From positions 1-64,000 of the forward strand of contig JAFRQR010000028.1 in assembly GCA_017428545.1 (NCBI GenBank): 64,000 bases of DNA, written 5' to 3'. Below, in pieces: positions 41,399 through 50,653 of the stretch. The notes beneath the pieces were generated by a model. That model was not told the DNA's origin. It made no database searches and saw only the letters and a list, made by a program, of their open reading frames with translations. The translations under genes and the position numbers were made by a program. The first letter of the stretch is position 1. Every line of letters begins with the position of its first letter. This stretch comes from Clostridiales bacterium. GTDB taxonomy: Bacteria > Bacillota > Clostridia > Saccharofermentanales > Saccharofermentanaceae.

Positions 41399-41666
41399 TA
41401 TGCAACAAAAACTTAATCTGTTTGTTGTCAATTTTCTTTGCTAAAGAAAAGCAGTTTCTCTTATTAATAGGTTATAATAAATTAACGTACCTTGGAGTAC
41501 TATTTGCAAAATGACGCAAATCGTTCTTTCTTAGGTGTTTGGAGGAAGCATTTTCCTGCGATCGTCGCCCGGTTGCGCGTCGTACGAAGAATGTGGAAAT
41601 ACTGTGCTTTCGCAGAAAACAGAAGGAATCCCCTTCTGCGGCGAAGCATACGAAAAATGAGGGGCT
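41399..41666 (+). promoter_or_regulatory. Promoter and structured leader, probable LoaP target
   Basis: A TATAAT (41473-41478) lies in the AT-rich part but has no good -35. About 10 bases later begins a 170-base leader without a gene, with several possible stems: GGAA/TTCC near 41542, a GC-rich CGATCGTCGCCCGGTTGCGCG region near 41559-41579, and CAGAAGG/CCTTCTG at 41629-41647. A GC-rich leader stem in otherwise AT-rich DNA, right after loaP, fits an RNA element for antitermination. The exact fold is inference. Confidence 0.5.
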
Positions 41667-41918
41667 ATGGGAGAGATTGAGAATAAAAAGATTATGACGG
41701 AGACTTCTACAACTGACTTTTATCAGTATAGTGAAGGTCATATTCGAAGAAGAAAAAACAAGTATAGATTAACGCTAGTTAAACTCTATCGTTTTGTGTT
41801 TGATATTTTTCTATTTTATCTTGCCTTCGTTTGGTTCAGATATGGACGTTTATTTGATCTAGAACCAGTTGGATTCCAGTATAACTATTATATGACGGTT
41901 GTATGGAAAGTGGAATAA
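41667..41918 (+). pseudogene. Truncated copy of the initiating sugar transferase N-terminus
   Basis: 83 codons that align with the start of the gene at 42185: MGEIENKK against MGTIENPR, then LVKLYRFVFDIFLFYLAFVW against WVRLYIYALDILLFYIAFIL, and GFQYNYYMTV against GFRYNYFVTI. The reading ends just after this block at an in-frame TAG, and the rest of the protein (membrane helices and the whole catalytic domain) is missing. The following 266 bases hold only a doubtful 41-codon frame (41931-42056) and a partial repeat of the region upstream of 42185 (GGGACAACCATGAAAA against GGAACAACCATAAAAG). It is a remnant of a second, different transferase gene left by cassette exchange. Confidence 0.75.
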
Positions 41919-42184
41919 TAGGGACAACCATGAAAAAGACGTGTATTTCAGTGGTTATAGAAGATTTAGAGATTGATTTGTCCTCGATTTTTCATAGAAA
42001 AGATCGAAAGAAAACTGGTTGGAGATCAATCAAGTATTCTCTTTCGCGTATATAGATGATTTGAGCGAAAACTCTACTAGAATGAAATATAACAAAGGGT
42101 CACGAAATAGACAATCATAAAAAGAACAGAGATCTGTAATACCTGATAAGTGCGAAACAATAGAAAGGAACAACCATAAAAGAG

Positions 42185-43702
42185 ATGGGAACGATTGAGA
42201 ATCCAAGACATAACAAGAAGAGCGAAGGTGGCTTTCGAGATAGTTATGTTAAGTTTGGCAAGAACGAATACAAAATGCTTTGGGTAAGGCTCTACATATA
42301 TGCGTTAGATATCCTTCTTTTCTATATAGCTTTTATTCTCTTTCGTTACGATAGACTCTTTGGAATGAGTGATTATGGATTCCGCTATAATTACTTTGTA
42401 ACAATTGGCTATGCCTTTCTTCTTTACTGGTTTAAGAATACTTACAATGCGAATCTTTTTGGTTTTACTAGGGTCAGAAACCTTGCTCTCGCGCAATTCA
42501 TGTCACAGTTCTTCTCCATATTGATTGTATATGTTAGCGTCTCTCTTGCATGGAAAAGATTTAAAAATCCGTGGGCGTTTTTGTTGCTTTTGATGTTGCA
42601 ATTTGTTATTGATGTTATTTGGTCCTACTATGGATCTTTATATTATCTCCGAATCAATCCCAAAAAGAAAACTCTATTAATCTATAGGAATGAAATTGAC
42701 AAAAAACGCTTTGGAGCTATTCGTGGACGTCCGATCGATAGGCTTTTTGAAATTGTAGATGAGATGGAGTTTGATGGAAGCTTCCAAGAATTGGAAAAGA
42801 AACTAGATTCATATGACGCTGTTTTTGTTGCAGGAATTAATTCTCATTGCCGAAATGGAATACTGAAATACTGCAAGAGAGAAGGAATTCCTGGGTATTT
42901 TCTTCCTCATGTAGGAGATGCAATCATGCAAGAAGCTGTTCACATACAGTCATTTGACTCTCCGGTCCTGTATGTCAATAGAACATTGACACAACCACAT
43001 TATGCTTTTCTGAAAAGAACTTTTGACATTGTTTCTTCAGGCCTTGCGTTGATTCTCTTGTTGCCGCTTATGCTTATTACTGCATTAATCATTCGGTTGT
43101 ACGATCGAGGCCCGGCGTTCTATAAGCAAACTCGACTTACAATAGATGGTAAACAATTTGAAATCCTTAAGTTCCGTTCAATGCGCGTTGATGCTGAGAA
43201 GGATGGTGTAGCGAGACTAAGTGCTGGGGATAACGATGATAGAATTACGCCTGTAGGTCGTTTTATTCGCAAATGCCGTATTGATGAATTACCTCAATTA
43301 ATTAACATATTCAAGGGTGATATGTCAGTTGTAGGTCCCAGACCAGAAAGACCTGAAATTGCGGAACAGTACTATGAAACAATTCCGGATTTTAAACTTC
43401 GACTGCAAGTTAAGGCAGGTCTCACAGGGTATGCTCAAGTGTATGGGAAATACAATACAGATCCGTATGAAAAACTTGAGTTTGATCTACTGTATATAAA
43501 TCATATGAGTATCTTGACAGATCTTCAACTCTGCTTTGCAACCTTCTTTGTTCTTTTCCAAAAGGAAAGCACTTCAGGTATAGAGGTCGGTCAGACTACT
43601 GCGATGACAAGCCACAAACATGGTAGCAATCCAATCAATTACGAAGAATTCTCTGAAGAAAAGAATGAGGACAATGCACTGGATATCAGAGACGTTAGAT
43701 GA
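42185..43702 (+). CDS. Polyprenyl-phosphate sugar phosphotransferase (capsule initiation)
   Basis: 505 residues. N-terminal half with about four membrane helices (YALDILLFYIAFILFRY, YFVTIGYAFLLYWF and others) and a Rossmann-like part. C-terminal bacterial sugar transferase domain from about residue 278: LKRTFDIVSSGLALILLLPL, KFRSMRVDAEKDG, CRIDELPQLINIFKGDMSVV and GPRPERPEIAEQY, LTGYAQVYGKYNT. It moves a sugar-1-phosphate from a UDP-sugar to undecaprenyl phosphate, the first step of repeat-unit assembly. Start ATG 42185 has only a weak ribosome site (AAAAGAG immediately before). First intact gene of the AT-rich section. Confidence 0.92.
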   Translation: MGTIENPRHNKKSEGGFRDSYVKFGKNEYKMLWVRLYIYALDILLFYIAFILFRYDRLFGMSDYGFRYNYFVTIGYAFLLYWFKNTYNANLFGFTRVRNLALAQFMSQFFSILIVYVSVSLAWKRFKNPWAFLLLLMLQFVIDVIWSYYGSLYYLRINPKKKTLLIYRNEIDKKRFGAIRGRPIDRLFEIVDEMEFDGSFQELEKKLDSYDAVFVAGINSHCRNGILKYCKREGIPGYFLPHVGDAIMQEAVHIQSFDSPVLYVNRTLTQPHYAFLKRTFDIVSSGLALILLLPLMLITALIIRLYDRGPAFYKQTRLTIDGKQFEILKFRSMRVDAEKDGVARLSAGDNDDRITPVGRFIRKCRIDELPQLINIFKGDMSVVGPRPERPEIAEQYYETIPDFKLRLQVKAGLTGYAQVYGKYNTDPYEKLEFDLLYINHMSILTDLQLCFATFFVLFQKESTSGIEVGQTTAMTSHKHGSNPINYEEFSEEKNEDNALDIRDVR

Positions 43703-43727
43703 AAGGTGTGTTAATGAGGAGGGTATA

Positions 43728-44816
43728 ATGTCTGTTAGGGTCGCATATTGCACTGGTTTTTGGTGTACAAACATAGGAAATGCCTTTTTTAGTTTAGGTG
43801 TTAAATATGTTCTTGAACAGATTCTTGGCAAAGAAAGAGTAACTGTTGTATCTGACTATCAGACTTACACAACTGGCTATGGAAGAAGAATGTATCCGTC
43901 CAAAAACCAGTTGGAATACCTGACGAAGTTGGATGTGGATTATCTTGTTCTGGCAGGCCCTGTTATCTCAAAGTATTTTCTTCCTCTTTGGAGAGATATA
44001 TTGGTAAAATTGGAGAGTCGTGGAATACGATACATTCTTTTGAGTGCTGGGATGATGAAAATGACGGATGAAGCTATGAAGGATTGTTGTGAATTCTTCC
44101 AAAGTCACTCACCTTACATCCTTTCGTCAAGAGACAGGAAAACATTTGATGCTTTCGGGAAATATGCTGATTACTCTTATGACGGAATATGTTTTTCTTT
44201 CTTCGCCCCAGACTACTACCATCCAGCCAGAATAAGTGAAAAAATCATTACGTTGAACTTTGACAAGATTAGTGAACCTCTAATTGAAATAGGGGAAAAA
44301 GAAGAGACAGGGGCTCTTTTGTTTGAGGGAAAACAAATCCGTGTGAAACAGACAGGTGTGTTGCCCAAACTAGCTGCTAAAACAGATCGCTTTTCTGATG
44401 CGCTAATATATGCATCGAGTATTTTGCCCAAGAGACGTCGACCAGACAAGATTGCTGATTATATGGTTATTCGAACTGATCATAGGTTCCATCCTCATTT
44501 TAGAAGAAAAATTTACGAACAACCTAATTCCTTCTGCGCAGATATTCCGTACGGATATTTAAATATTTATGCAAATTCAGAGCTGACCATGTCGGACCGT
44601 GTTCATGCATGCGCTGTAACTTTAGCATATGGTCATTCAGCGATGCTCTTTGCAAAGACTGATCGAAATGGTCTCTTGAAAAGAGTGGGGGCAGAAGGAA
44701 TCACAAAAAAACCTGTCCAAATCGATATGGATTTTCTTGATAAAGAAAAGGCGGAGCAAATTAGTTGGCTTTCTGAGATATTGAAAGAACCTGTGAAGAA
44801 AAGTGAGGAGTATTGA
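43728..44816 (+). CDS. Polysaccharide pyruvyl transferase family protein
   Basis: 362 residues from ATG 43728, with GAGGAGGG upstream. Signature: FWCTNIGNAFFSLGVKYVLE near the start, YILSSRDRKTFDAFG, and TMSDRVHACAVTLAYGHSAMLF in the C-terminal half, the conserved DRxHxxxxxLxxGxP-like block of the family. Members add a pyruvate ketal to sugars or act as sugar-modifying transferases. Role in the capsule is inferred from context. Confidence 0.82.
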   Translation: MSVRVAYCTGFWCTNIGNAFFSLGVKYVLEQILGKERVTVVSDYQTYTTGYGRRMYPSKNQLEYLTKLDVDYLVLAGPVISKYFLPLWRDILVKLESRGIRYILLSAGMMKMTDEAMKDCCEFFQSHSPYILSSRDRKTFDAFGKYADYSYDGICFSFFAPDYYHPARISEKIITLNFDKISEPLIEIGEKEETGALLFEGKQIRVKQTGVLPKLAAKTDRFSDALIYASSILPKRRRPDKIADYMVIRTDHRFHPHFRRKIYEQPNSFCADIPYGYLNIYANSELTMSDRVHACAVTLAYGHSAMLFAKTDRNGLLKRVGAEGITKKPVQIDMDFLDKEKAEQISWLSEILKEPVKKSEEY

Positions 44817-44826
44817 AGAATCAAAT

Positions 44827-46002
44827 ATGGAAGTCTTATTCTGGATGAGCACAAGCTTTCATACAACGTCTCGTCATTTGTTAATTGCAATTATTGAGCA
44901 ATTAAACAAATCTGGCAATAATGTTACTGTCCTTAAAAAGAGTTATTTGGGCGAGGAAGAAGATATACCTAACGAATTAGGCAATAAAGGGGTCAAGTTC
45001 ATTTCGATTACTCTAAAGAGACCAAAGAAGAGCAGTTTTTCAGCCAGGTATATAAATGACCTTCTGTATATGATAAAATGCAGAAAAGTCATGAAACGCA
45101 ATTATGACGCAGTTTTTTTACAATCATCCAATGTTGCGGGAATAGCATTTCAAATTCTAAGAAAACGACAGAAAAATGCCATAAAAACATTCAATGTGCA
45201 AGATGCATTCCCGGAGAACGCTGCTATTAGTGGAGTCCTAAAAAGAAGAGGCCTACGCTTTAGGATTCTTAAACGCATTCAACGAAATGCGTATCGGTAT
45301 TCAGATCATATTATCACGATATCAGAAGACATCAAGAATCATCTTGTGAAAGAATGGAAGATAAATCCGAGCATAATAGAGGTAATCTATAACTGGTCAT
45401 ATCGTGATGAGGTGTATGATAATAGTACATTTGATAGAGCTGCTATTTCGAAGATTTTCAAGAGAGGATATTTTAATGTTGTCTATGCAGGTAATATCGG
45501 CGTAATGCAAAATGTGGATGTTATTGTCGAAGCAGCTAACTATCTGAAAAAAGAAAAAGACATATGGTTCTACATTATCGGAAATGGACTGTATTGTGGA
45601 AAATTGAAGTCAAAAGCAAATTCGTATGGAATTACAAACATTTCTTTCCTTCCAATGCAACCTGCCGAATTGGCACCCTCGATTTATGGGCTTGCAGATG
45701 CGAATATTATTCCTTTAAAAAAGGGGGTATTTGAGACAGCGTTACCATCAAAGACAGCGACATGTTTAGCGTGTCAGAAACCCATTGTATTTGCGTTAGG
45801 AAAAGAGAGCCTATTTGGTAGGAGAGTTAGGGAAGAGACAGGCTGTTATCTTGTGGATAGTGATGATTTTATAAGCTTGGCTGATTCAATAATATCAATT
45901 AAAGAAGGAACGACTCGAGTATGTACCAGCGAGTTTTTCGTGAATAACATGTCTAAAAGTATGAATAGCAGAAAGTATTCGGATATCATTATTAGGAGAT
46001 GA
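44827..46002 (+). CDS. Glycosyltransferase, GT4-like
   Basis: About 391 residues from ATG 44827 (MEVLFWMSTSFHTTSRHLLI). A ribosome site is not clear, and the GTG at 44803 overlapping the previous gene is an alternative. NVVYAGNIGVMQNVDVIVEA, WFYIIGNGLYCGKLKSKA and YGLADANIIPLKKGVFETAL, PSKTATCLACQKPIVFA are GT4 (GT-B fold) elements, close to the WbuB group of N-acetyl-L-fucosamine transferases. Since UDP-L-FucNAc genes lie in the locus, this enzyme is a candidate for adding that sugar. Confidence 0.85.
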   Translation: MEVLFWMSTSFHTTSRHLLIAIIEQLNKSGNNVTVLKKSYLGEEEDIPNELGNKGVKFISITLKRPKKSSFSARYINDLLYMIKCRKVMKRNYDAVFLQSSNVAGIAFQILRKRQKNAIKTFNVQDAFPENAAISGVLKRRGLRFRILKRIQRNAYRYSDHIITISEDIKNHLVKEWKINPSIIEVIYNWSYRDEVYDNSTFDRAAISKIFKRGYFNVVYAGNIGVMQNVDVIVEAANYLKKEKDIWFYIIGNGLYCGKLKSKANSYGITNISFLPMQPAELAPSIYGLADANIIPLKKGVFETALPSKTATCLACQKPIVFALGKESLFGRRVREETGCYLVDSDDFISLADSIISIKEGTTRVCTSEFFVNNMSKSMNSRKYSDIIIRR

Positions 46003-46619
46003 AAACAGTGATAAAATCATATTACCTAGCACGCGTTTTGAATAAGTTCCATATTCCGTCATTTAAGCATTGTCAGATTGACAGGTCGTCTAAAGTTGCG
46101 AGTGGTTCTTCTTTGACGAAGGTTAAAATGGGTCGGTATTCTTACGTGGGGCACTATACACATATCACTGACGCTGAAATAGGAAACTTTTGTTCCATTG
46201 GTGGATTCTGCGGCATAGGTGGTGGAATTCATCCTATGACTACTGTTTCTACCTCGCCAGTATTCCTTGAGGGAAAGAATATAATGAAGAAACACTTCGC
46301 GAAGATTTCCTACAGTCCTTCGCAAAAGGTAGTAATAGGGCATGATGTATGGATTGGAGAAGGATCATATATAATGCCAGGTGTAACTATTGGAGCTGGA
46401 GCGGTAATAGGTGCACATTCTGTAGTAACTAAGGATGTTGCTCCATATTCTATTGTAGTAGGTGTTCCGGGAACAGAGATAAGGAAGAGATTTGATGAAA
46501 ACACCATTGATCGTTTGGTAAAATTGGAGTGGTGGAACTGGTCTGAAGATGAACTAACCGATAAAGGAACACTTTTTGATGATCCGGGACATTTACTCAA
46601 TGCGGAGAAAAAGTCATGA
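45999..46619 (+). CDS. Hexapeptide-repeat O-acetyltransferase (CatB-like)
   Basis: 206 residues with a left-handed beta-helix: repeated hexads such as IGNFCSIGGFCGIGGG, then KVVIGHDVWIGEGSYIMPGV, TIGAGAVIGAHSVVTKDVAP, YSIVVGVPG. Acetyl-CoA dependent, with the catalytic His probably in GGIHPMTTVSTSP. It overlaps both neighbours by four bases, so it is part of a tightly coupled group and probably acetylates a capsule sugar. Confidence 0.92.
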   Translation: MKTVIKSYYLARVLNKFHIPSFKHCQIDRSSKVASGSSLTKVKMGRYSYVGHYTHITDAEIGNFCSIGGFCGIGGGIHPMTTVSTSPVFLEGKNIMKKHFAKISYSPSQKVVIGHDVWIGEGSYIMPGVTIGAGAVIGAHSVVTKDVAPYSIVVGVPGTEIRKRFDENTIDRLVKLEWWNWSEDELTDKGTLFDDPGHLLNAEKKS

Positions 46620-47803
46620 AGATTGTATACGTTGATGAAACATTTAATCCAGCATATGGATATCAATCTAATCCTCTTGCGAAATTTCAACAAAGACAAG
46701 GGCATGAAGTAGTAATTGTTACTGTTTCTCGAGATCAACTTCATCCGGTTTATAGAGCATTTGGTGATTCAGGAGAATCGTTAGAACGAGACGACGAGGT
46801 GTATGAAGCTGCTACTGGGGTGAAGATAATAAGGGTGAAAACTCGGGGATATGTAAAAAACAGAGCGATTATCTCATCGGCGATGTTTAAAGTAGTTAGA
46901 GCACAGAAACCAGATGTCGTATTTGTTCATTGTGCAGAAACTTTGACTGCTATGCGCTTCCTCTTACATAAGAAGGAATGGCCATTAATGCTTGACTCTC
47001 ATATGTTGTCTATGGCTAGTAAGAGCAAGTTTGTTGTAGTATTCGAGTCGCTATATCGCTTGCTTTTTAGACGTATAATTGAGCGTAATAATCTTTATGT
47101 AGTTCGCACACAGGATGATGACTACGTAAATACGCACCTTGGCATTAAGAAAGAACTGACACCTTTTATTTCATTTGGGACAGATACGATCCTGTTTCAC
47201 CCTTCAGACGAGGCAAGAAAGAAATTCCGTAGGGAGAATAATATAGCTGAAGATGAGTTTGTAGTAGTTTATACAGGGAAATTGACAGAAGCGAAAGGTG
47301 GCAAGTTTCTAGCGGAGGTTTTTAAGGATCGATTCGAAGTACCGGTTACTCTCGTTTGTGTGGGAACACCCCCAAACAACGATTATGGTCGGGATGTTAA
47401 GAGAATACTTGATGAGTCAGCAAATAGAGTAATCATGTATCCCACTCAAAAGTATATGGATCTTGCCAAGTTTTATCAGATGGCTGATCTCTCCATATTT
47501 CCAAAACAATGTAGCATGAGTTTCTACGATGCTCAGGCATGTGGGATCCCAGTTGTATCTGAAGATAATAACGTCAATAGAGAACGTTGTAGTCATAATA
47601 ACGGCGCAAATTTTGAACCGGGCAGTATAGAGGATTTTAGGAAGAAAATTGGAGAGTTTGCACTCGCGGATAATGATATGAGAGAGACATACCGATACAA
47701 TTCTCGAAGATATGTGGAGGATGGTTTCGATTATGCTGATATTGCGAGAGAATACGCTCACTTTCTCGAGAAAAGCATTGAAGTCTTCCGAAACAGTAAA
47801 TAG
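46616..47803 (+). CDS. Glycosyltransferase, GT4-like
   Basis: 395 residues. YQSNPLAKFQQRQGHEVVIV near the N-terminus, FVVVYTGKLTEAKGGKFLAE at the start of the second Rossmann domain, then FYQMADLSIFPKQCSMSFYD, AQACGIPVVSEDN, the GT4 acceptor/donor region with the ExxxxxE motif changed (SMSFYDAQACG). Probably adds an internal sugar of the repeat unit. It overlaps the acetyltransferase gene by four bases. Confidence 0.85.
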   Translation: MKIVYVDETFNPAYGYQSNPLAKFQQRQGHEVVIVTVSRDQLHPVYRAFGDSGESLERDDEVYEAATGVKIIRVKTRGYVKNRAIISSAMFKVVRAQKPDVVFVHCAETLTAMRFLLHKKEWPLMLDSHMLSMASKSKFVVVFESLYRLLFRRIIERNNLYVVRTQDDDYVNTHLGIKKELTPFISFGTDTILFHPSDEARKKFRRENNIAEDEFVVVYTGKLTEAKGGKFLAEVFKDRFEVPVTLVCVGTPPNNDYGRDVKRILDESANRVIMYPTQKYMDLAKFYQMADLSIFPKQCSMSFYDAQACGIPVVSEDNNVNRERCSHNNGANFEPGSIEDFRKKIGEFALADNDMRETYRYNSRRYVEDGFDYADIAREYAHFLEKSIEVFRNSK

Positions 47804-47882
47804 TGACCTTCGAAACCATCATTATTGTTCGATGTAGAGGAAAAATATAATCTTGCATAATAATAGAAGGAGAATATGAAAT

Positions 47883-49103
47883 ATGGTAAATGTAATTGGT
47901 CTTGGGTATATTGGATTGCCTACTGCATTGATGCTGGCAGCACATGGTGTTGATGTAATTGGGACAGATTATAACGCTGCTTTGGTTGATACCCTGAATT
48001 CTGGGAAGACTACATTTCAAGAGGATGGACTTGAAGAGTTATTCCTTAAGGCGTTGAAAACTGGAATTAAATTCACTGTGGAGTATCAGGTTACCGATAC
48101 GTATATTGTCTCTGTCCCGACACCTTATGATAAATTCAGTAAGAAGGTTGATCCAGTTTACGTAGTTTCTGCTGTGAAAGAAATCCTGAAGGTAGCGCCA
48201 AAGGGGGCAACTGTGGTTATTGAGTCTACTATTTCACCTGGAACAATTGAGAAAGTTGTCCGGCCGGAGATTGAAAATGCTGGTTGTGTAATCGGCGAGG
48301 ATATCAACCTTGTCCATGCCCCAGAAAGAATCATACCTGGAAACATGATATATGAATTACTTCACAACAATCGCACTATTGGAGCTGACAACAGAATGAT
48401 TGGTGAGAAGATAAAGGAACTCTATTCTTCTTTCTGTCAGGGCGAGATTGTTGTTACAGACATTAAGACAGCTGAGATGACGAAAGTCGTTGAGAATACG
48501 TTTCGTGCGGTTAACATCGCATTTGCTAACGAACTGGCGAAGATTTGTCGGCATGACAATATGGATGTGTATGAAGTCATCAGGATTTGTAACATGCATC
48601 CTCGTGTGAATATTTTACAACCAGGTCCTGGTGTGGGGGGGCATTGTATCTCAGTTGACCCTTGGTTCCTTGTGGGAGACTATCCTTCGCTTGCAAAGGT
48701 TATCGATGAGTCTATGAAAACGAATGATGAAATGCCGGAATTTGTTCTTAACCGCATTTACGAGATTATGAAAGAACGGAATATGACTGACATTTCAAGA
48801 GTGGGTTTGTATGGTTTAACCTATAAAGAAAATGTTGATGATATGAGAGAATCCCCGACACTACAGTTGCTTGAAAGTCAAGCAAGACATCTGGCAAAGG
48901 GCCTGAAGGTTTACGATCCTTATATCACAGATGATGTCGTTGCAAATCAATACCATGACCTGGATGAGTTCCTTTCTGCAGTAGACTTTGTTGTAGTAAT
49001 GGTAAAGCACAATGAAATCATGGAGAAGGCTGAAAAACTGGCAGGAAAGACTGTTTTAGATTGCCACAATATTATCCATCAGTCGGGCGTCTATCACATA
49101 TAA
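47883..49103 (+). CDS. wecC: UDP-N-acetyl-D-mannosamine dehydrogenase
   Basis: 406 residues. NAD-binding VIGLGYIGLPTALMLAAHGV, the substrate loop PGNMIYELLHNNRTIGA, and the catalytic cysteine in GPGVGGHCISVDPWFLV, the WecC/WbpA signature. It oxidises UDP-ManNAc to UDP-ManNAcA with two NAD+. Its partner epimerase (WecB) is at 50654, so the capsule probably contains N-acetylmannosaminuronic acid. AAGGAG lies 10 bases before ATG 47883; an ATG at 47876 leads into a short dead frame. Confidence 0.94.
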   Translation: MVNVIGLGYIGLPTALMLAAHGVDVIGTDYNAALVDTLNSGKTTFQEDGLEELFLKALKTGIKFTVEYQVTDTYIVSVPTPYDKFSKKVDPVYVVSAVKEILKVAPKGATVVIESTISPGTIEKVVRPEIENAGCVIGEDINLVHAPERIIPGNMIYELLHNNRTIGADNRMIGEKIKELYSSFCQGEIVVTDIKTAEMTKVVENTFRAVNIAFANELAKICRHDNMDVYEVIRICNMHPRVNILQPGPGVGGHCISVDPWFLVGDYPSLAKVIDESMKTNDEMPEFVLNRIYEIMKERNMTDISRVGLYGLTYKENVDDMRESPTLQLLESQARHLAKGLKVYDPYITDDVVANQYHDLDEFLSAVDFVVVMVKHNEIMEKAEKLAGKTVLDCHNIIHQSGVYHI

Positions 49104-49165
49104 TCGCGGAGTGTTTGCGTTAGTTTAAGTTGCGAGTTTTTGTTGTGGAGGAAGGTTATTCAAAG

Positions 49166-50503
49166 ATGACGGGCGGAGATGGAAATAGACTATCATTAAA
49201 ATCTCGCGCAGGAAAGGTTAGTAAGCAGAGAGTCATATTTTTCTTATCGATTTGTGTATATAAACTAATCATAGAATTTGTGTATCTGAATAGAATATCC
49301 CCCCTGTTTAGCTATTCGTTACTGACAACAAATATTGATCTCAGTAAAATGATTTACTCTTGGGCAATTTGCACGCTGATATGCATTGTACATCCGACTG
49401 ACCCAAATAGACCATCGACGTATCTCTTTTTGTTGATGACTCTTATTATGTGGATCCCCCTGTCATCGTATTATTGGATGAATAATCAGAACTCGGCTTA
49501 TATGTCATGTGAATTGTTATGTGTTTTAGTGATTGCATTATGGTGTAGAGCAAATCGAAAACGATTCTTTATGGAAAAATCAGTTTCGCACTCAGTGTTT
49601 GATTTTCTATTTGTAATTTATGTTTTGATAACAATTTACTTAATTGCAAAAAGAGGAGGAATAGATAGTAGAGCTTTAGATTTTAAGAACGTATATCAGA
49701 TTCGAAGCGAGTATGATAATCTCGGTTCAATTGATGGGTATTTGGTTAATTGGAGCGCCAAAGCTTTTTTCCCTGTGATGAGTTCCTACATGTTCATAAG
49801 GAAAAAAAAGATTCCTCTTGTGATGACATTTCTTTTGCAGATAGGGCTATACTCAGCATATGCTTACAAAGCATTTTTGGCATCGGCAGTTCTACTATTA
49901 CTTTTGTTTATACTAATACAAAAAAAGAACAATATAAAAAGAATAGTATCGGCTTTTAATATTGGTAATATTGCTGCGTATGTTTTGGATATTTTGGGGA
50001 TTACGGAGGCATTAAGAGCATTCTTGCCGTACAGAACTTTATTTATTCCAGCTAAGAATCAATTCCATTATTATGAATACTTCTCATCTCACGCATTCCT
50101 CCAACTCTCAGGCTCTACGTTTGGAAGACTCCTGTTTTCTGAATATCAATATGATCGACCGATTGGCTACATAGTTGAGGCATATTTTATCAACAGTGGG
50201 AGCAATGGGAATACGGGTGTTTTCTCGTACGGTTTTGCGGATTTTGGGTTTGCAGGTATGTTAGCTGTTGCGTTGATTGTTGGGTTTTTATTCTGGTTTA
50301 TAGATAGTACGACCTATAATATGCCAGTCTTTCTAACAGTAGGTGCTTTGTCATATTGGGTTGTCACAATGAATGACAATTCTCTGCTGATAACGCTAGT
50401 AACAGGAGGATTTCTCATTCTGCTGATTATGTTAATGCTTCTGAATACATGTGACTTGGTTCAAGATAATGAAAAGAATAATGCCTACGAGCGTTCTAAG
50501 TAA
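49166..50503 (+). CDS. wzy: Oligosaccharide repeat-unit polymerase (Wzy-like)
   Basis: About 445 residues with ten or more membrane helices and a large outer loop between helices (about residues 280-360: FHYYEYFSSHAFLQLSG, YIVEAYFINSGSNGNTG). This is the usual topology of Wzy polymerases, which join repeat units at the outer face of the membrane. Sequence conservation in Wzy is low, so the call rests on topology and position between sugar and flippase genes. ATG 49166 with GGAGGAAGG upstream is better than the in-frame TTG at 49130. Confidence 0.8.
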   Translation: MTGGDGNRLSLKSRAGKVSKQRVIFFLSICVYKLIIEFVYLNRISPLFSYSLLTTNIDLSKMIYSWAICTLICIVHPTDPNRPSTYLFLLMTLIMWIPLSSYYWMNNQNSAYMSCELLCVLVIALWCRANRKRFFMEKSVSHSVFDFLFVIYVLITIYLIAKRGGIDSRALDFKNVYQIRSEYDNLGSIDGYLVNWSAKAFFPVMSSYMFIRKKKIPLVMTFLLQIGLYSAYAYKAFLASAVLLLLLFILIQKKNNIKRIVSAFNIGNIAAYVLDILGITEALRAFLPYRTLFIPAKNQFHYYEYFSSHAFLQLSGSTFGRLLFSEYQYDRPIGYIVEAYFINSGSNGNTGVFSYGFADFGFAGMLAVALIVGFLFWFIDSTTYNMPVFLTVGALSYWVVTMNDNSLLITLVTGGFLILLIMLMLLNTCDLVQDNEKNNAYERSK

Positions 50504-50653
50504 ATTAGCTAACTGAAAGCAATCCTAATCGTTTCAGAAGGATAGATTCATAATATAATCTGGAAATAGAAAACGTTGAGGGTTTTCTCGTTTTAAAGTT
50601 AGGAAATAGATAAAACGATATAATCGAGATAAAAGACAAATGGAGTAATAAAG

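Noticed and set aside
41399..42184. Insertion sequence at the capsule GC boundary
   Set aside because: No transposase frame, terminal inverted repeats or target duplication seen; the truncated transferase explains the coding remnant.
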